Part shown: one piece after another, positions 26,431 to 34,387 of the stretch
How positions within the stretch are numbered: position 1 is the stretch's first letter
Layout of the letters: each line of letters begins with the position of its first letter
Assembly (NCBI GenBank): GCA_963756365.1
Contig: CAVWNF010000003.1
Coordinates: forward strand, 310,001-374,000
Direction: 5' to 3'
From: WHTI01 sp963756365
Lineage (GTDB): Bacteria; Actinomycetota; CADDZG01; WHSQ01
DNA length: 64,000 nucleotides
Made by a program: the position numbers and the translations under genes
The notes under the pieces: model-generated
Told to the model about the DNA's origin: nothing
The model's input: only the letters and a program-made list of their open reading frames with translations
The model's database searches: none

Positions 26431-28178
26431 TAGTACTTCCTTTCGACCGGCTCGTACCGCCCCAGCGTCACTGGCTTGTAGGCCAGATGAGTGTCTCCCT
26501 CGGAGGTTCTGTTGATGAACGTGTGCTTGAGCCAGAACTCGTCCTCGCGCATCTGATGATCCTCGCGGTAGTGACCGCCGCGCGACTCGGTTCGAGCCTT
26601 GGCCGAGATGGCTAGCGCTTCTGCCATGTCGATCATGAATCCGAGTTCGATGTGTTCGACGAGTTCCGTGTTGAAGACCTTGCTCTTGTCCTTCACGCGC
26701 GCCTTCGCGTAGCGCTCGCGCAACTTCCCGACCGTTGCGATCGCCTGCCCCAGGCCCTCGTCGGTGCGGGACACGGATGCCTTGTCCCACATCTCTTCCT
26801 GAAGATCCTTGCGGATCGCCGCGATCGGCTCGGCCGATTCGCCATCGCTCAAAGACCTCAGCCATTCCTCGGCAGGTTCGTGCACGTCGTCAGGGATGTC
26901 GGTGAGCTTCGTCTGGTTGGCGTGCTCCGCCATCTGAAGTCCTCCGCGCCGTCCGAACACGACGATGTCGAGGAGCGAGTTGGTTCCGAGACGGTTCGCC
27001 CCGTGCACGGAGACGCACGCGCATTCGCCAGCTGCGTAGAAGCCAGGGACGATATCTCCGGAGGCATTGCGCAGAACCTCGGCGTTCACGTTCGTCGGGA
27101 TGCCGCCCATCGCGTAGTGGGCTGTTGGCGTCGTCGGGACGCCCTCCTTCAGCGGGTCGACGTCGAGGTATGTACGGGCGAACTCGGTGATGTCCGGCAG
27201 CTTGGCCTCCACCACCTCCGGATCGATCCCGGTGAGGTCGAGGAGCACGTAGTCCTTGTTCGGTCCCGCTCCTCGTCCCGCCTTGATCTCGAAGAACTCG
27301 GCACGCGACACCATGTCGCGTGGGGCGAGGTCCTTGATGGTCGGGGCGTAACGCTCCATGAAGCGCTCACCGTCGCCGTTCCTGAGGATGCCGCCCTCGC
27401 CTCGAGCCGCCTCGGAGAGAAGGATGCCGAGCCGGTACAGGCCCGTCGGGTGGAACTGGAAGAACTCCATGTCTTCGAGCGGGAGGCCCTTGCGATAAAC
27501 GACTCCAGGGCCATCGCCGGTGAGCGTGTGGGCGTTCGAGGTGATCTTGAACATCTTGCCGTAGCCACCGGTTGCGAACAGCACCGACTTCGCGTGGAAG
27601 ACGTGAACCTCACCCGTCGAGATCTCGTAGGTAACGACCCCTGCGCAAACCCCGTCTTGGATGATCAGATCGAGGACGAAGAACTCGTTGTAGAACTCGA
27701 CGCCCTGCTTGTTGCATTGCTGGAAGAGCGTCTGCAGGATCATGTGCCCGGTGCGGTCCGCTGCGTAGCAGGCGCGCTTGACCGCCGCCTCTCCGTGGTT
27801 CCGTGTGTGACCGCCGAAGCGGCGCTGATCGATCCTGCCCTCGGGGGTGCGGTTGAAAGGTAGTCCCATGCGCTCGAGTTCGAGGACCGACTCGACGGCC
27901 TCCTTGCACATCACGTCGACCGCGTCCTGGTCAGCGAGGAAGTCGCCGCCTTTGACGGTGTCGAACGCGTGCCACTCCCAGGAGTCCTCCTCGACGTTGG
28001 CGAGGGCCGCGCACATCCCGCCTTGAGCTGCGCCGGTGTGGGATCTGGTGGGGTAGAGCTTGGATACGACGGCGGTGTTGCAGTGTTTGCTCGCCTCGAG
28101 GGCGGCCCTTAGACCTGCTCCGCCGGCACCGACGATGACGGCATCGTAGACGTGGACATTCTTGTGCTTGCCGCTCAT
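26430..28178 (-). CDS. sdhA: Succinate dehydrogenase flavoprotein subunit
   Basis: 582 residues, full length and intact. DAVIVGAGGAGLRAALEAS is the FAD loop, and LYPTRSHTGAAQGGMCAAL includes the His that binds FAD covalently. RRFGGHTRNHGEAAVKR and TAHYAMGGIPTN follow, with GANRLGTNSLLDIVVFGRRGG near the C-terminal part of the FAD domain and the arginine-rich active site before it. It oxidises succinate to fumarate. The gene directly abuts sdhD upstream and overlaps sdhB downstream. Confidence 0.97.
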   Translation of the reverse strand: MSGKHKNVHVYDAVIVGAGGAGLRAALEASKHCNTAVVSKLYPTRSHTGAAQGGMCAALANVEEDSWEWHAFDTVKGGDFLADQDAVDVMCKEAVESVLELERMGLPFNRTPEGRIDQRRFGGHTRNHGEAAVKRACYAADRTGHMILQTLFQQCNKQGVEFYNEFFVLDLIIQDGVCAGVVTYEISTGEVHVFHAKSVLFATGGYGKMFKITSNAHTLTGDGPGVVYRKGLPLEDMEFFQFHPTGLYRLGILLSEAARGEGGILRNGDGERFMERYAPTIKDLAPRDMVSRAEFFEIKAGRGAGPNKDYVLLDLTGIDPEVVEAKLPDITEFARTYLDVDPLKEGVPTTPTAHYAMGGIPTNVNAEVLRNASGDIVPGFYAAGECACVSVHGANRLGTNSLLDIVVFGRRGGLQMAEHANQTKLTDIPDDVHEPAEEWLRSLSDGESAEPIAAIRKDLQEEMWDKASVSRTDEGLGQAIATVGKLRERYAKARVKDKSKVFNTELVEHIELGFMIDMAEALAISAKARTESRGGHYREDHQMREDEFWLKHTFINRTSEGDTHLAYKPVTLGRYEPVERKY

Positions 28179-28598
28179 CTAGCCTCCGACCTCGGGTGTG
28201 AACGTGATGATCACCGCAGTGCCCATGATCATGAACACAACGGTTGCGGTGTAGAGGGTTGCCTTGACGGCGGTTCGCACCGCGGGGCGCTTCACGTAGT
28301 CGTCGATGATGATCCTCAAGCCATTGGCTCCATGGAGCAAGGCGAGGAACAGGAGGGTCCAGTCGAACGTCTTCCATCCGACGTTGTCCCAGCGATCCGC
28401 CACGAATTCGAAGTTGACCCGCTCAACCCCTGAATCCACCAGATGCATGATGTAGAGATGGATCAGCACGAGGAACAGCAGGACGATCCCTGAGAGCCTC
28501 ATGAAGAACCACCACCACACTTCGACCTTCGAGGGGTTGCGGTCCGCTTCGAACGCCTTCGGCTTCTTCTTGCGATAAACCTCTTCGATCGTGGCCAT
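28179..28598 (-). CDS. sdhD: Succinate dehydrogenase membrane anchor (SdhD-like)
   Basis: 139 residues with three transmembrane helices. Helix 1 is within FFMRLSGIVLLFLVLIHLYI and has a His near its end; helix 2 reads DWTLLFLALLHGANGLRIII, with the H-x3-L-R quinone/haem signature and a following DD; helix 3 is TLYTATVVFMIMGTAVIITF. This matches the SdhD type of anchor. A separate SdhC gene normally precedes it, but here the divergent mutase gene begins 59 bases away. The ATG is preceded at seven bases by TAACAT on the same strand. Confidence 0.88.
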   Translation of the reverse strand: MATIEEVYRKKKPKAFEADRNPSKVEVWWWFFMRLSGIVLLFLVLIHLYIMHLVDSGVERVNFEFVADRWDNVGWKTFDWTLLFLALLHGANGLRIIIDDYVKRPAVRTAVKATLYTATVVFMIMGTAVIITFTPEVGG

Positions 28599-28605
28599 GG
28601 AGGCG

Positions 28606-28611
28606 ATGTTA
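28606..28611 (-). promoter_or_regulatory. -10 element of sdhDAB
   Basis: TAACAT on the reverse strand, seven bases before the sdhD ATG. No ribosome site lies in between. Confidence 0.45.
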
Positions 28612-28644
28612 ACCCCCGGCGGAGATGCTTCCGAAGCGAGCGAA

Positions 28645-28650
28645 TAGCAT
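28645..28650 (+). promoter_or_regulatory. -10 element of the mutase large subunit gene
   Basis: TAGCAT with the ATG six bases downstream, placing the transcription start at the start codon. It faces the sdhD promoter 34 bases away. Confidence 0.45.
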
Positions 28651-28656
28651 CTGGGT

Positions 28657-30234
28657 ATGAGCGATGAACGGGTCACCGACTCAGGGATCGAGATCGAGCC
28701 TCTATACGACGGCGCCTCCCATCCGGTGGACGATGCCCATCTCGGTCGTCCCGGGGAGTTCCCCTTCACCCGAGGCGTCTATCCAGGGATGTACCGCGAT
28801 CGTCTGTGGACCATGCGGCAGTACGCGGGGTTCGGGTCTGCCGAGGAAACCAACGAGCGCTTCAAATACCTTCTGAAGGCGGGCCAGACCGGCCTGTCGG
28901 TTGCCTTCGACCTCCCGACCCAGATGGGCTATGACTCCGACCACCCCAAAGCACAGGCCGAAGTAGGGCGAGTAGGAGTTGCGATCGACTCTCTCGCCGA
29001 CATGGAGATCCTGTTCGACGGGATCCCCCTCGATGAGGTCTCGACCTCGATGACGATCAACGCGACGGCATCGATCCTGTTGCTCCTCTACGAACTTGTA
29101 GCCGAGAAGCAGGGGGTGGCAAAGGACAGGATCTCAGGGACCACGCAGAACGACATCCTGAAGGAGTACACGGCCCGGGGGACCTACATCTATCCGCCCA
29201 AGCCATCGATGCGGATCATCACGGATCTGTTCGGGTACTGCCGAGACAACCTCCCGAAGTGGAACACCATCTCGATCTCGGGCTATCACATGCGCGAGGC
29301 CGGAAGTACGGCGGTGCAGGAAGTCGCGTTCACGATCGCGGACGGGATCGCGTACGTGGAAGCGGCCGTCGAGGCCGGGCTTGATGTTGATGACTTCGCC
29401 CCGCGTTTGTCGTTCTTCTTCGCCTGCCACATGAATTTCTTCGAGGAGATCGCAAAGTTCAGGGCCGCTCGGCGACTGTGGGCGAAGGTCATGAAGGAAC
29501 GGTTCGACGCCAAGGATCCGAAGTCGCTGATGCTCAGGTTCCACACCCAGACAGGGGGAGCAACGCTCACGGCCCAGCAGCCAGAGAACAACATCGTGCG
29601 GACCGCCCTCGAGGCACTGTCGGCGGCGCTCGGCGGAACGCAGTCGCTGCACACGAACTCATTCGACGAGGCGCTGTCCCTGCCGAGCGAGAAGGCCGCG
29701 ACGATCGCGCTGCGGACCCAACAAGTGATCGGCTTCGAGTCGGGGATCGCAGATACGGCCGATCCGCTGGCCGGGTCGTGGTTCGTCGAGTCCCTGACGG
29801 ACGAGATCCAGGCAGGGGCGGAGGAGTACCTAGCGCGTATCGACGAGATGGGCGGCGGGGTCGAGGCTGTCGCCAGTGGGTGGATGAAGGGCGAGATCGA
29901 AGAGGCCGCCTACCGGATCGCTCAGGGGATCGAGTCGGGTACCCGCCCCGTCGTCGGGGTGAACCGTTTCGCTAACGATTCAGAAGAACCGGTCGAAGTG
30001 ATGAGCATCGACCCTGAGCTGGCGGCCCGTCAGGTTGCGAGGACGGTGGAGGTACGGGCATCTCGGGACCAAGGTGCGGTGGAGGTTGCCCTCAAGGATC
30101 TCGAGACAGCAGCCCAGGGCTCAGACAATCTGCTGATCCCGATGCGAGAGGCACTCGCCGCCTACGCCACTCTGGGTGAGGTATCGGATGTCCTACGCGG
30201 CGTTTTCGGCGAGTACGAGCCCGGGGTCCACTGA
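28657..30234 (+). CDS. Methylmalonyl-CoA mutase large (catalytic) subunit
   Basis: 525 residues: the TIM-barrel half only, without a B12 domain. FTRGVYPGMYRDRLWTMRQY is the CoA-binding start, GLSVAFDLPTQMGYDSDH follows, then SGTTQNDILKEYTARGTYIY and ISGYHMREAGSTAVQE, which contain active-site Tyr and His. HTQTGGATLTAQQPENNIVR, GTQSLHTNSFDEAL and the C-terminal GVNRF complete the fold. It rearranges methylmalonyl-CoA to succinyl-CoA when paired with the B12 subunit at 2807-3220. This split form is best known from archaea. npdG overlaps its stop. Confidence 0.95.
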   Translation: MSDERVTDSGIEIEPLYDGASHPVDDAHLGRPGEFPFTRGVYPGMYRDRLWTMRQYAGFGSAEETNERFKYLLKAGQTGLSVAFDLPTQMGYDSDHPKAQAEVGRVGVAIDSLADMEILFDGIPLDEVSTSMTINATASILLLLYELVAEKQGVAKDRISGTTQNDILKEYTARGTYIYPPKPSMRIITDLFGYCRDNLPKWNTISISGYHMREAGSTAVQEVAFTIADGIAYVEAAVEAGLDVDDFAPRLSFFFACHMNFFEEIAKFRAARRLWAKVMKERFDAKDPKSLMLRFHTQTGGATLTAQQPENNIVRTALEALSAALGGTQSLHTNSFDEALSLPSEKAATIALRTQQVIGFESGIADTADPLAGSWFVESLTDEIQAGAEEYLARIDEMGGGVEAVASGWMKGEIEEAAYRIAQGIESGTRPVVGVNRFANDSEEPVEVMSIDPELAARQVARTVEVRASRDQGAVEVALKDLETAAQGSDNLLIPMREALAAYATLGEVSDVLRGVFGEYEPGVH

Positions 30235-30905
30235 TGGCTCCCACGAAGGTCGCGGTCATCGGAGGTACTGGCGACGAGGGTTTCGGACTCGCCAGCCGGT
30301 GGGCGAAAGCAGGAATCGATGTCGTGATCGGATCGCGTGCGCAGGAGCGCGCCGAGGATGCTGCGAGCAGGATCGTGGGTTTGGTAGGTGGCAGCGTCTC
30401 GGGACTCGAGAACAAGGCAGCGGTGGCGGCCGCATCGATCGTGGTGGTGACCGTCCCATTCTCGGGCCAGGCCGAGATCTACAGGTCGATCAGCGAGAGC
30501 GTCGGGCCCGATTCGATCGTCGTCGATGCGACCGTTCCCGTCGGGGCCGCGGTGGGCGACAAGGCAACGCACGTCCTCGGGGTGTGGGCCGGATCGGCCG
30601 CACAGCAAGCGCAGAGCATCCTGCCCAAGGGCACGATCGTGTGTGCGGGATTCCACTCCCTTGCCGCGGCCGCGCTCAACGATCTGGATTCGGTCCTCGA
30701 TGGCGACGTCCTCGTGTGTGGAACCAAGAAGGCGGCGCGGGAGGCGGTTGGTGAGCTCGTCACCGCTATCCCTGACCTCGGCTACGTGGACGCTGGCCCG
30801 CTCGAGAACGCACGGATCATCGAGCCGATCACGGCCCTCTTGATCGGGGTGAATCGCCGCTATAAGACCGACCGGTCGGGCATCAGGATCACGGGTCTGG
30901 GCTAA
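30234..30905 (+). CDS. npdG: NADPH-dependent F420 reductase
   Basis: 223 residues. KVAVIGGTGDEGFGLASRW is the dinucleotide loop, VIGSRAQERAEDAA follows the second strand as in NADP-specific members, and IVVVTVPFSGQAE plus VDATVPVG fit the Fno/NpdG family. It moves hydride between NADPH and coenzyme F420, implying that the organism makes F420. The ATG shares a base with the mutase stop (TGATG), so the two are co-transcribed, an unusual partnership. Confidence 0.9.
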   Translation: MAPTKVAVIGGTGDEGFGLASRWAKAGIDVVIGSRAQERAEDAASRIVGLVGGSVSGLENKAAVAAASIVVVTVPFSGQAEIYRSISESVGPDSIVVDATVPVGAAVGDKATHVLGVWAGSAAQQAQSILPKGTIVCAGFHSLAAAALNDLDSVLDGDVLVCGTKKAAREAVGELVTAIPDLGYVDAGPLENARIIEPITALLIGVNRRYKTDRSGIRITGLG

Positions 30906-30945
30906 CTGGTCCCTACGGGCCATTTCAATCATGGCTCCACCTGGC

Positions 30946-30951
30946 TAACTT
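30946..30951 (+). promoter_or_regulatory. -10 element of the secreted hydrolase gene
   Basis: TAACTT six bases before the ATG. TTTCAA at 30923-30928, 17 bases upstream, is a fair -35 match. Confidence 0.45.
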
Positions 30952-30957
30952 GCCACC

Positions 30958-32559
30958 ATGTCCCTTCGACGTTTCCTCGCGCCCGTCCTCTGCTCGGCCC
31001 TGGCGCTCGGCGCCCTAGCTCCGATCCCGGCAGCGGCCGCGGGGAAGGCGCGCTCGGACTACTCGGTGGAGAAGGCGTTCGATGTCGAAGCTTCGCCCCA
31101 GTTCCTCGATGTCATGCCGGTGGTCAAGCATTGGTTCGGGGGGAAGAAGCCCGGAACTCCCGCCGTCGTGATGATCATGGTCCCCGGCTTCTTCGGCGGT
31201 GTGGGGAACTTCTCCTACACCGGACAGCGGCTGGTCGAGCGAGCCCACGATCTCCAGGTGTGGGTGGTGGAGCGGCGGAACAACCTGCTCGAGAACCGCT
31301 GTGGGATGGAGAAGGCGCAGGCGAGCGACTATCAAGCGGTCCAGCTGGCGGCTGCCTATTACGTCCAGGGCGCCACCTCGATCCTCGGTGACGATTGCCC
31401 CAGCGACGATCCCGACCCCGACACGTGGAACGGCTCCTCCAGCGAGTTCTTCCTGTCCCAGACCGAGGCGGCGGGGCTCGGGATGGGCGAATGGGGGCTC
31501 AAGACCGAACTCGAGGACATCCGTCGGGTCGTCAAGGTTGCGCGCAAGACATACCCGAAGGCGAAGATCGTTCTCGGGGGTCACTCTCTCGGCGGGATGA
31601 CCACGCAGTTGTTCGCAGGGTGGAGGTTCGGCAAGAAGGCGCGCTCGGCCGGTTGGAAGATGCTTGATGGCCTGGTGCTGATCGACGGGGCGGTGAACGG
31701 CGACGAGTGGGAAGGCGAGATGGTCCCCCAATCGTTCGACACACGCGCTCTCAAGGACGAGGGTGGGCAGTACTACTGGGACGATCTACTGAACGGTGGC
31801 AGCTTCCTCTTGGGGCTTCTGGCTGAGATCGGAGGTCTGGCGGCCGTGAAGGCCCCCGATCTCGAGTCGTTCCTCTGGTCTGGCTTACCTGCTCCGCTCG
31901 ACTGGCCGGACCCAACGACCTGCCCCACCAACAAGGCGGTGTTCGCGGGGCTTACCGACGATCAAACGGGTTTCTCACCGACCTTCCTGTTGCACCAAGG
32001 GACGGTGGGGCCCCCGATCCTCAAGGACGGCAACGAGATCCCCTGCGCAGGTGCCCATTCGGATCGCTCCCTGGTTGGCTGGGCTGACTTCGATGACCCC
32101 CTGAATGCTGAAGGACAGGAGATCTCGTCGACCGATGTCTGGGCGCACTCGATGTTCGATCTCACCGAGAGCAACGCGGTCGAGTGGTACTTCTCAACGG
32201 TCCTCAACGCCGACATCGACATCGCCTCGAACCTAGACACCAAGGCCCAGTTCACTCACGGGGATCTGACTTCGACCGCCTCGGATGAGTACGGCCTCCG
32301 AGAGTTCGATACGGCAAGGGTGAAGCTGCCCGTCTACGGGTTCATCTCTGCGTTCTGTCGAGACAACTACGACTGGTACCGAGACCAGGCAGTGTCCGTG
32401 ACGAGCTTCACCTACAAGAACCACTCGGCGGAGTTCTGCGCTCAGCCCTCCGACGATCCTTACTCCCATGTCGACCCGTTGTTCGCTGCCGACACGGACG
32501 GACACTCCAACGCGTTCTTCTCTTCGCTGATCCGCTGGGTCAAGAAGAGGGTGCGCTAG
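30958..32559 (+). CDS. Secreted lipase/esterase-like alpha/beta hydrolase
   Basis: 533 residues. A signal peptide (RRFLAPVLCSALALGALAPI, cleaved about residue 27 after AAAA) directs export. The hydrolase core has VVMIMVPGFFGGVGNF, an oxyanion-side strand, and the nucleophile elbow VLGGHSLGGMTTQLFAG near residue 208. A long cap region with several cysteines follows (for example CPTNKAVF, IPCAGAHSD), and HVDPLF with DTDGHSNAFF near the C-terminus could supply the His and Asp. Substrate unknown. Confidence 0.8.
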   Translation: MSLRRFLAPVLCSALALGALAPIPAAAAGKARSDYSVEKAFDVEASPQFLDVMPVVKHWFGGKKPGTPAVVMIMVPGFFGGVGNFSYTGQRLVERAHDLQVWVVERRNNLLENRCGMEKAQASDYQAVQLAAAYYVQGATSILGDDCPSDDPDPDTWNGSSSEFFLSQTEAAGLGMGEWGLKTELEDIRRVVKVARKTYPKAKIVLGGHSLGGMTTQLFAGWRFGKKARSAGWKMLDGLVLIDGAVNGDEWEGEMVPQSFDTRALKDEGGQYYWDDLLNGGSFLLGLLAEIGGLAAVKAPDLESFLWSGLPAPLDWPDPTTCPTNKAVFAGLTDDQTGFSPTFLLHQGTVGPPILKDGNEIPCAGAHSDRSLVGWADFDDPLNAEGQEISSTDVWAHSMFDLTESNAVEWYFSTVLNADIDIASNLDTKAQFTHGDLTSTASDEYGLREFDTARVKLPVYGFISAFCRDNYDWYRDQAVSVTSFTYKNHSAEFCAQPSDDPYSHVDPLFAADTDGHSNAFFSSLIRWVKKRVR

Positions 32560-32575
32560 GCGCGAGACTCCATCT

Positions 32576-33120
32576 ATGGGAGTGACGATCCAGTGGCGGC
32601 ACGACCCCGCGGGCCGGACCGAGCGGCGCTACGGCGAGACGGTTGTCTTCGGAGGCGGCATCGGTCGGTGCTCCGGCTATCTGTCCCATTCGGATCGCGT
32701 CGGCCCGGGAGTAGTCGTGATCTCCGATGCGTTCGGCCTTCACGAGCGACGTGACGAGGTTCTGTGACGACCTCAACTCGGAAGGGTTCACCGCCCTCGC
32801 CCCCGACCTGTTCGACGGGAGAGTGGCGACCTCCGACGTCGAGGCTGCGGCGCTCTGGGCGGCCCTCGACCTCCCGCGGAGCCGAACGGAAGGCCACGGA
32901 GGCCGTCACATTCCTCAGCGACAACTGGCACCCGCGCGTCGGTGTGGTGGGTCTCGGAGCGGGGGCTGAGATCGCTGGCGTGATCGCTGCGTCCACACGG
33001 ATCGATGCGCTCGTGACCTGGGGGCCAAAGGTTGTCGCAGGGGTGCCGACGCTGGCTCTGCCGGACTCGACGGCGGACGCAGATGAGATCTTCGAGTTCC
33101 TCGCCTACAACCTCTCCTGA
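32576..33120 (+). CDS. Dienelactone-hydrolase-like protein lacking the nucleophile, two frame breaks
   Basis: About 180 residues after removing extra bases near 32748 and 32880. The order of strands is that of dienelactone hydrolases: GVVVISDAFGLHERV, LNSEGFTALAPDLFDG, then GVVGLGAGAEIAGVIAA where the family has G-x-C-x-G. The cysteine is replaced by glycine, and the family Glu on the first loop is Ala/Phe. The C-terminal Asp/His half is short. It is probably not a working hydrolase, though the sequence errors nearby mean the elbow should be confirmed. Neighbours are a secreted hydrolase and an ACT protein. Confidence 0.65.
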
Positions 33121-33188
33121 ATCGGCAGGTTTGCTTCGGAGCCCTCACGCCCATCATGATGGGATGACAGGGCGGACAGGAGGCTCGA

Positions 33189-33584
33189 GTGGCAGTTGAT
33201 CTGAGAGTGAACGTACCGAATCGACCGGGCGCGTTGGTGAAGGCTCTTCAGGCGTTGTTCGACGCTGGGGTTCAGGTCGAAGCCGCATCGGCGGACAACA
33301 GGCCGGGTGAGAAATGGGCGTACATCCACGTCCTTGTCACCGACGAGGCTGCAGCAAAGACCGCTCTCGAAGCTGCCCACATAGAGATCACAGGCATCCA
33401 CGAGGTCGAGCTGCGCGAGATCAAGCATCGCAGCGGCGTACTCGTCGACCTCTTCGACGAGTACTCCTCGAAGGGAGACAACATCGAGGTCTTGTACATG
33501 GCTCCCGACGGCCGTTGGGTCATCGGGACCGAAAGCATGAGGCGCGATCGCTTCGGCGTCAGGATGGATAAGGCGAAGTACTAG
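33189..33584 (+). CDS. ACT-domain protein
   Basis: 131 residues. DLRVNVPNRPGALVKALQAL and FDAGVQVEAASAD form the first beta-alpha-beta of an ACT domain, a small-molecule (usually amino acid) binding fold. WAYIHVLVTDEAAAKTALEA completes it. The C-terminal 50 residues are unlike known ACT enzymes. GTG start with AGGAGG five bases upstream. Likely a regulatory binder; partner unknown. Confidence 0.7.
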   Translation: MAVDLRVNVPNRPGALVKALQALFDAGVQVEAASADNRPGEKWAYIHVLVTDEAAAKTALEAAHIEITGIHEVELREIKHRSGVLVDLFDEYSSKGDNIEVLYMAPDGRWVIGTESMRRDRFGVRMDKAKY

Positions 33585-33590
33585 GACCCG

Positions 33591-34310
33591 ATGCGCGTAG
33601 CGGTTATCTCGGACATCCATGGCAACGCGACCGGTCTCGACGTCGCGCTCCATGATGCCGCTCGGTTAGGCGTGGATCGATTCGTCTGTTTGGGGGATGT
33701 GGCGGCGACAGGACCTCAACCGGTGGCCACGATCGAGAGGGTGGCCGAACTCGGTTGCCCCGTGGTCATGGGAAATGCCGACGCCTTCCTATTGGGCTCG
33801 GACACTACCAACCACCGACGACGATTTCATGGCCCGGATCTTCGAGATCGATGCGTGGGCGCGCGACTCAGCTTGGTTCTGCGGGTCTCGAGACGCGTAC
33901 GGACGTACAAGCCGACAGTGGCCCTCGCAGACGACGCGATCTGTTGCTTCCACGGATCACCAGCCTCGTTCGATGAGGTGATCGACATCGGGGCCCGGGG
34001 ACGATGAGCTGCGCTCGGTACTGACGGGGCAGCCTCCGTCTTCGTCGGCGGCCACACCCACTTCCAGACCTTCCGGCGCTTCGACGATCGCTTCTATCTG
34101 AACCCTGGGAGCGTCGGGATGGCCTACGACCGGACCTCTGGGGACGTGAAGCTGATGCCCGGAGCCCAGTACGCGGTCCTCGAGTTCACCAGGGGCGAGT
34201 TGCGAGGTGCAGACCTGAGGACGGTTCCGTATGCGCCCGAACCGTTGTTCAGGGCCGCCCTGGGGGTGGAGATGCCCCATGCGGAGTGGTGGATCTCTGA
34301 GTGGGGCTAA
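33591..34310 (+). CDS. Calcineurin-like metallophosphoesterase (YfcE/MJ0936 type), several frame breaks
   Basis: About 240 residues spread over three frames. The metal-binding motifs are present: AVISDIHGN, FVCLGDVAATGPQP, CPVVMGNAD, ICCFHGSP and FVGGHTHFQTFRRF, followed by FYLNPGSVGMAYDR. That is the D-x-H, G-D, G-N, H and G-H-x-H set for a two-metal phosphodiesterase. I read extra bases near 33800, 33885, 33900 and 33997 and one missing base near 34029. Substrate unknown. Confidence 0.8.
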
Positions 34311-34387
34311 GCAGGAAACCAGCCGCTAAGGGGCGAATGTAGCAAATCAGGCAAATAGTCCTGTTGGCTGGGTGGAAGGAATCCAAA

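Noticed and set aside
25722..26865. Long open frame upstream of sdhB.
   Set aside because: The extra 145 codons lie antisense-free inside sdhA on the same strand in another frame and show no family match; the GTG at 26430 starts the [2Fe-2S] domain.
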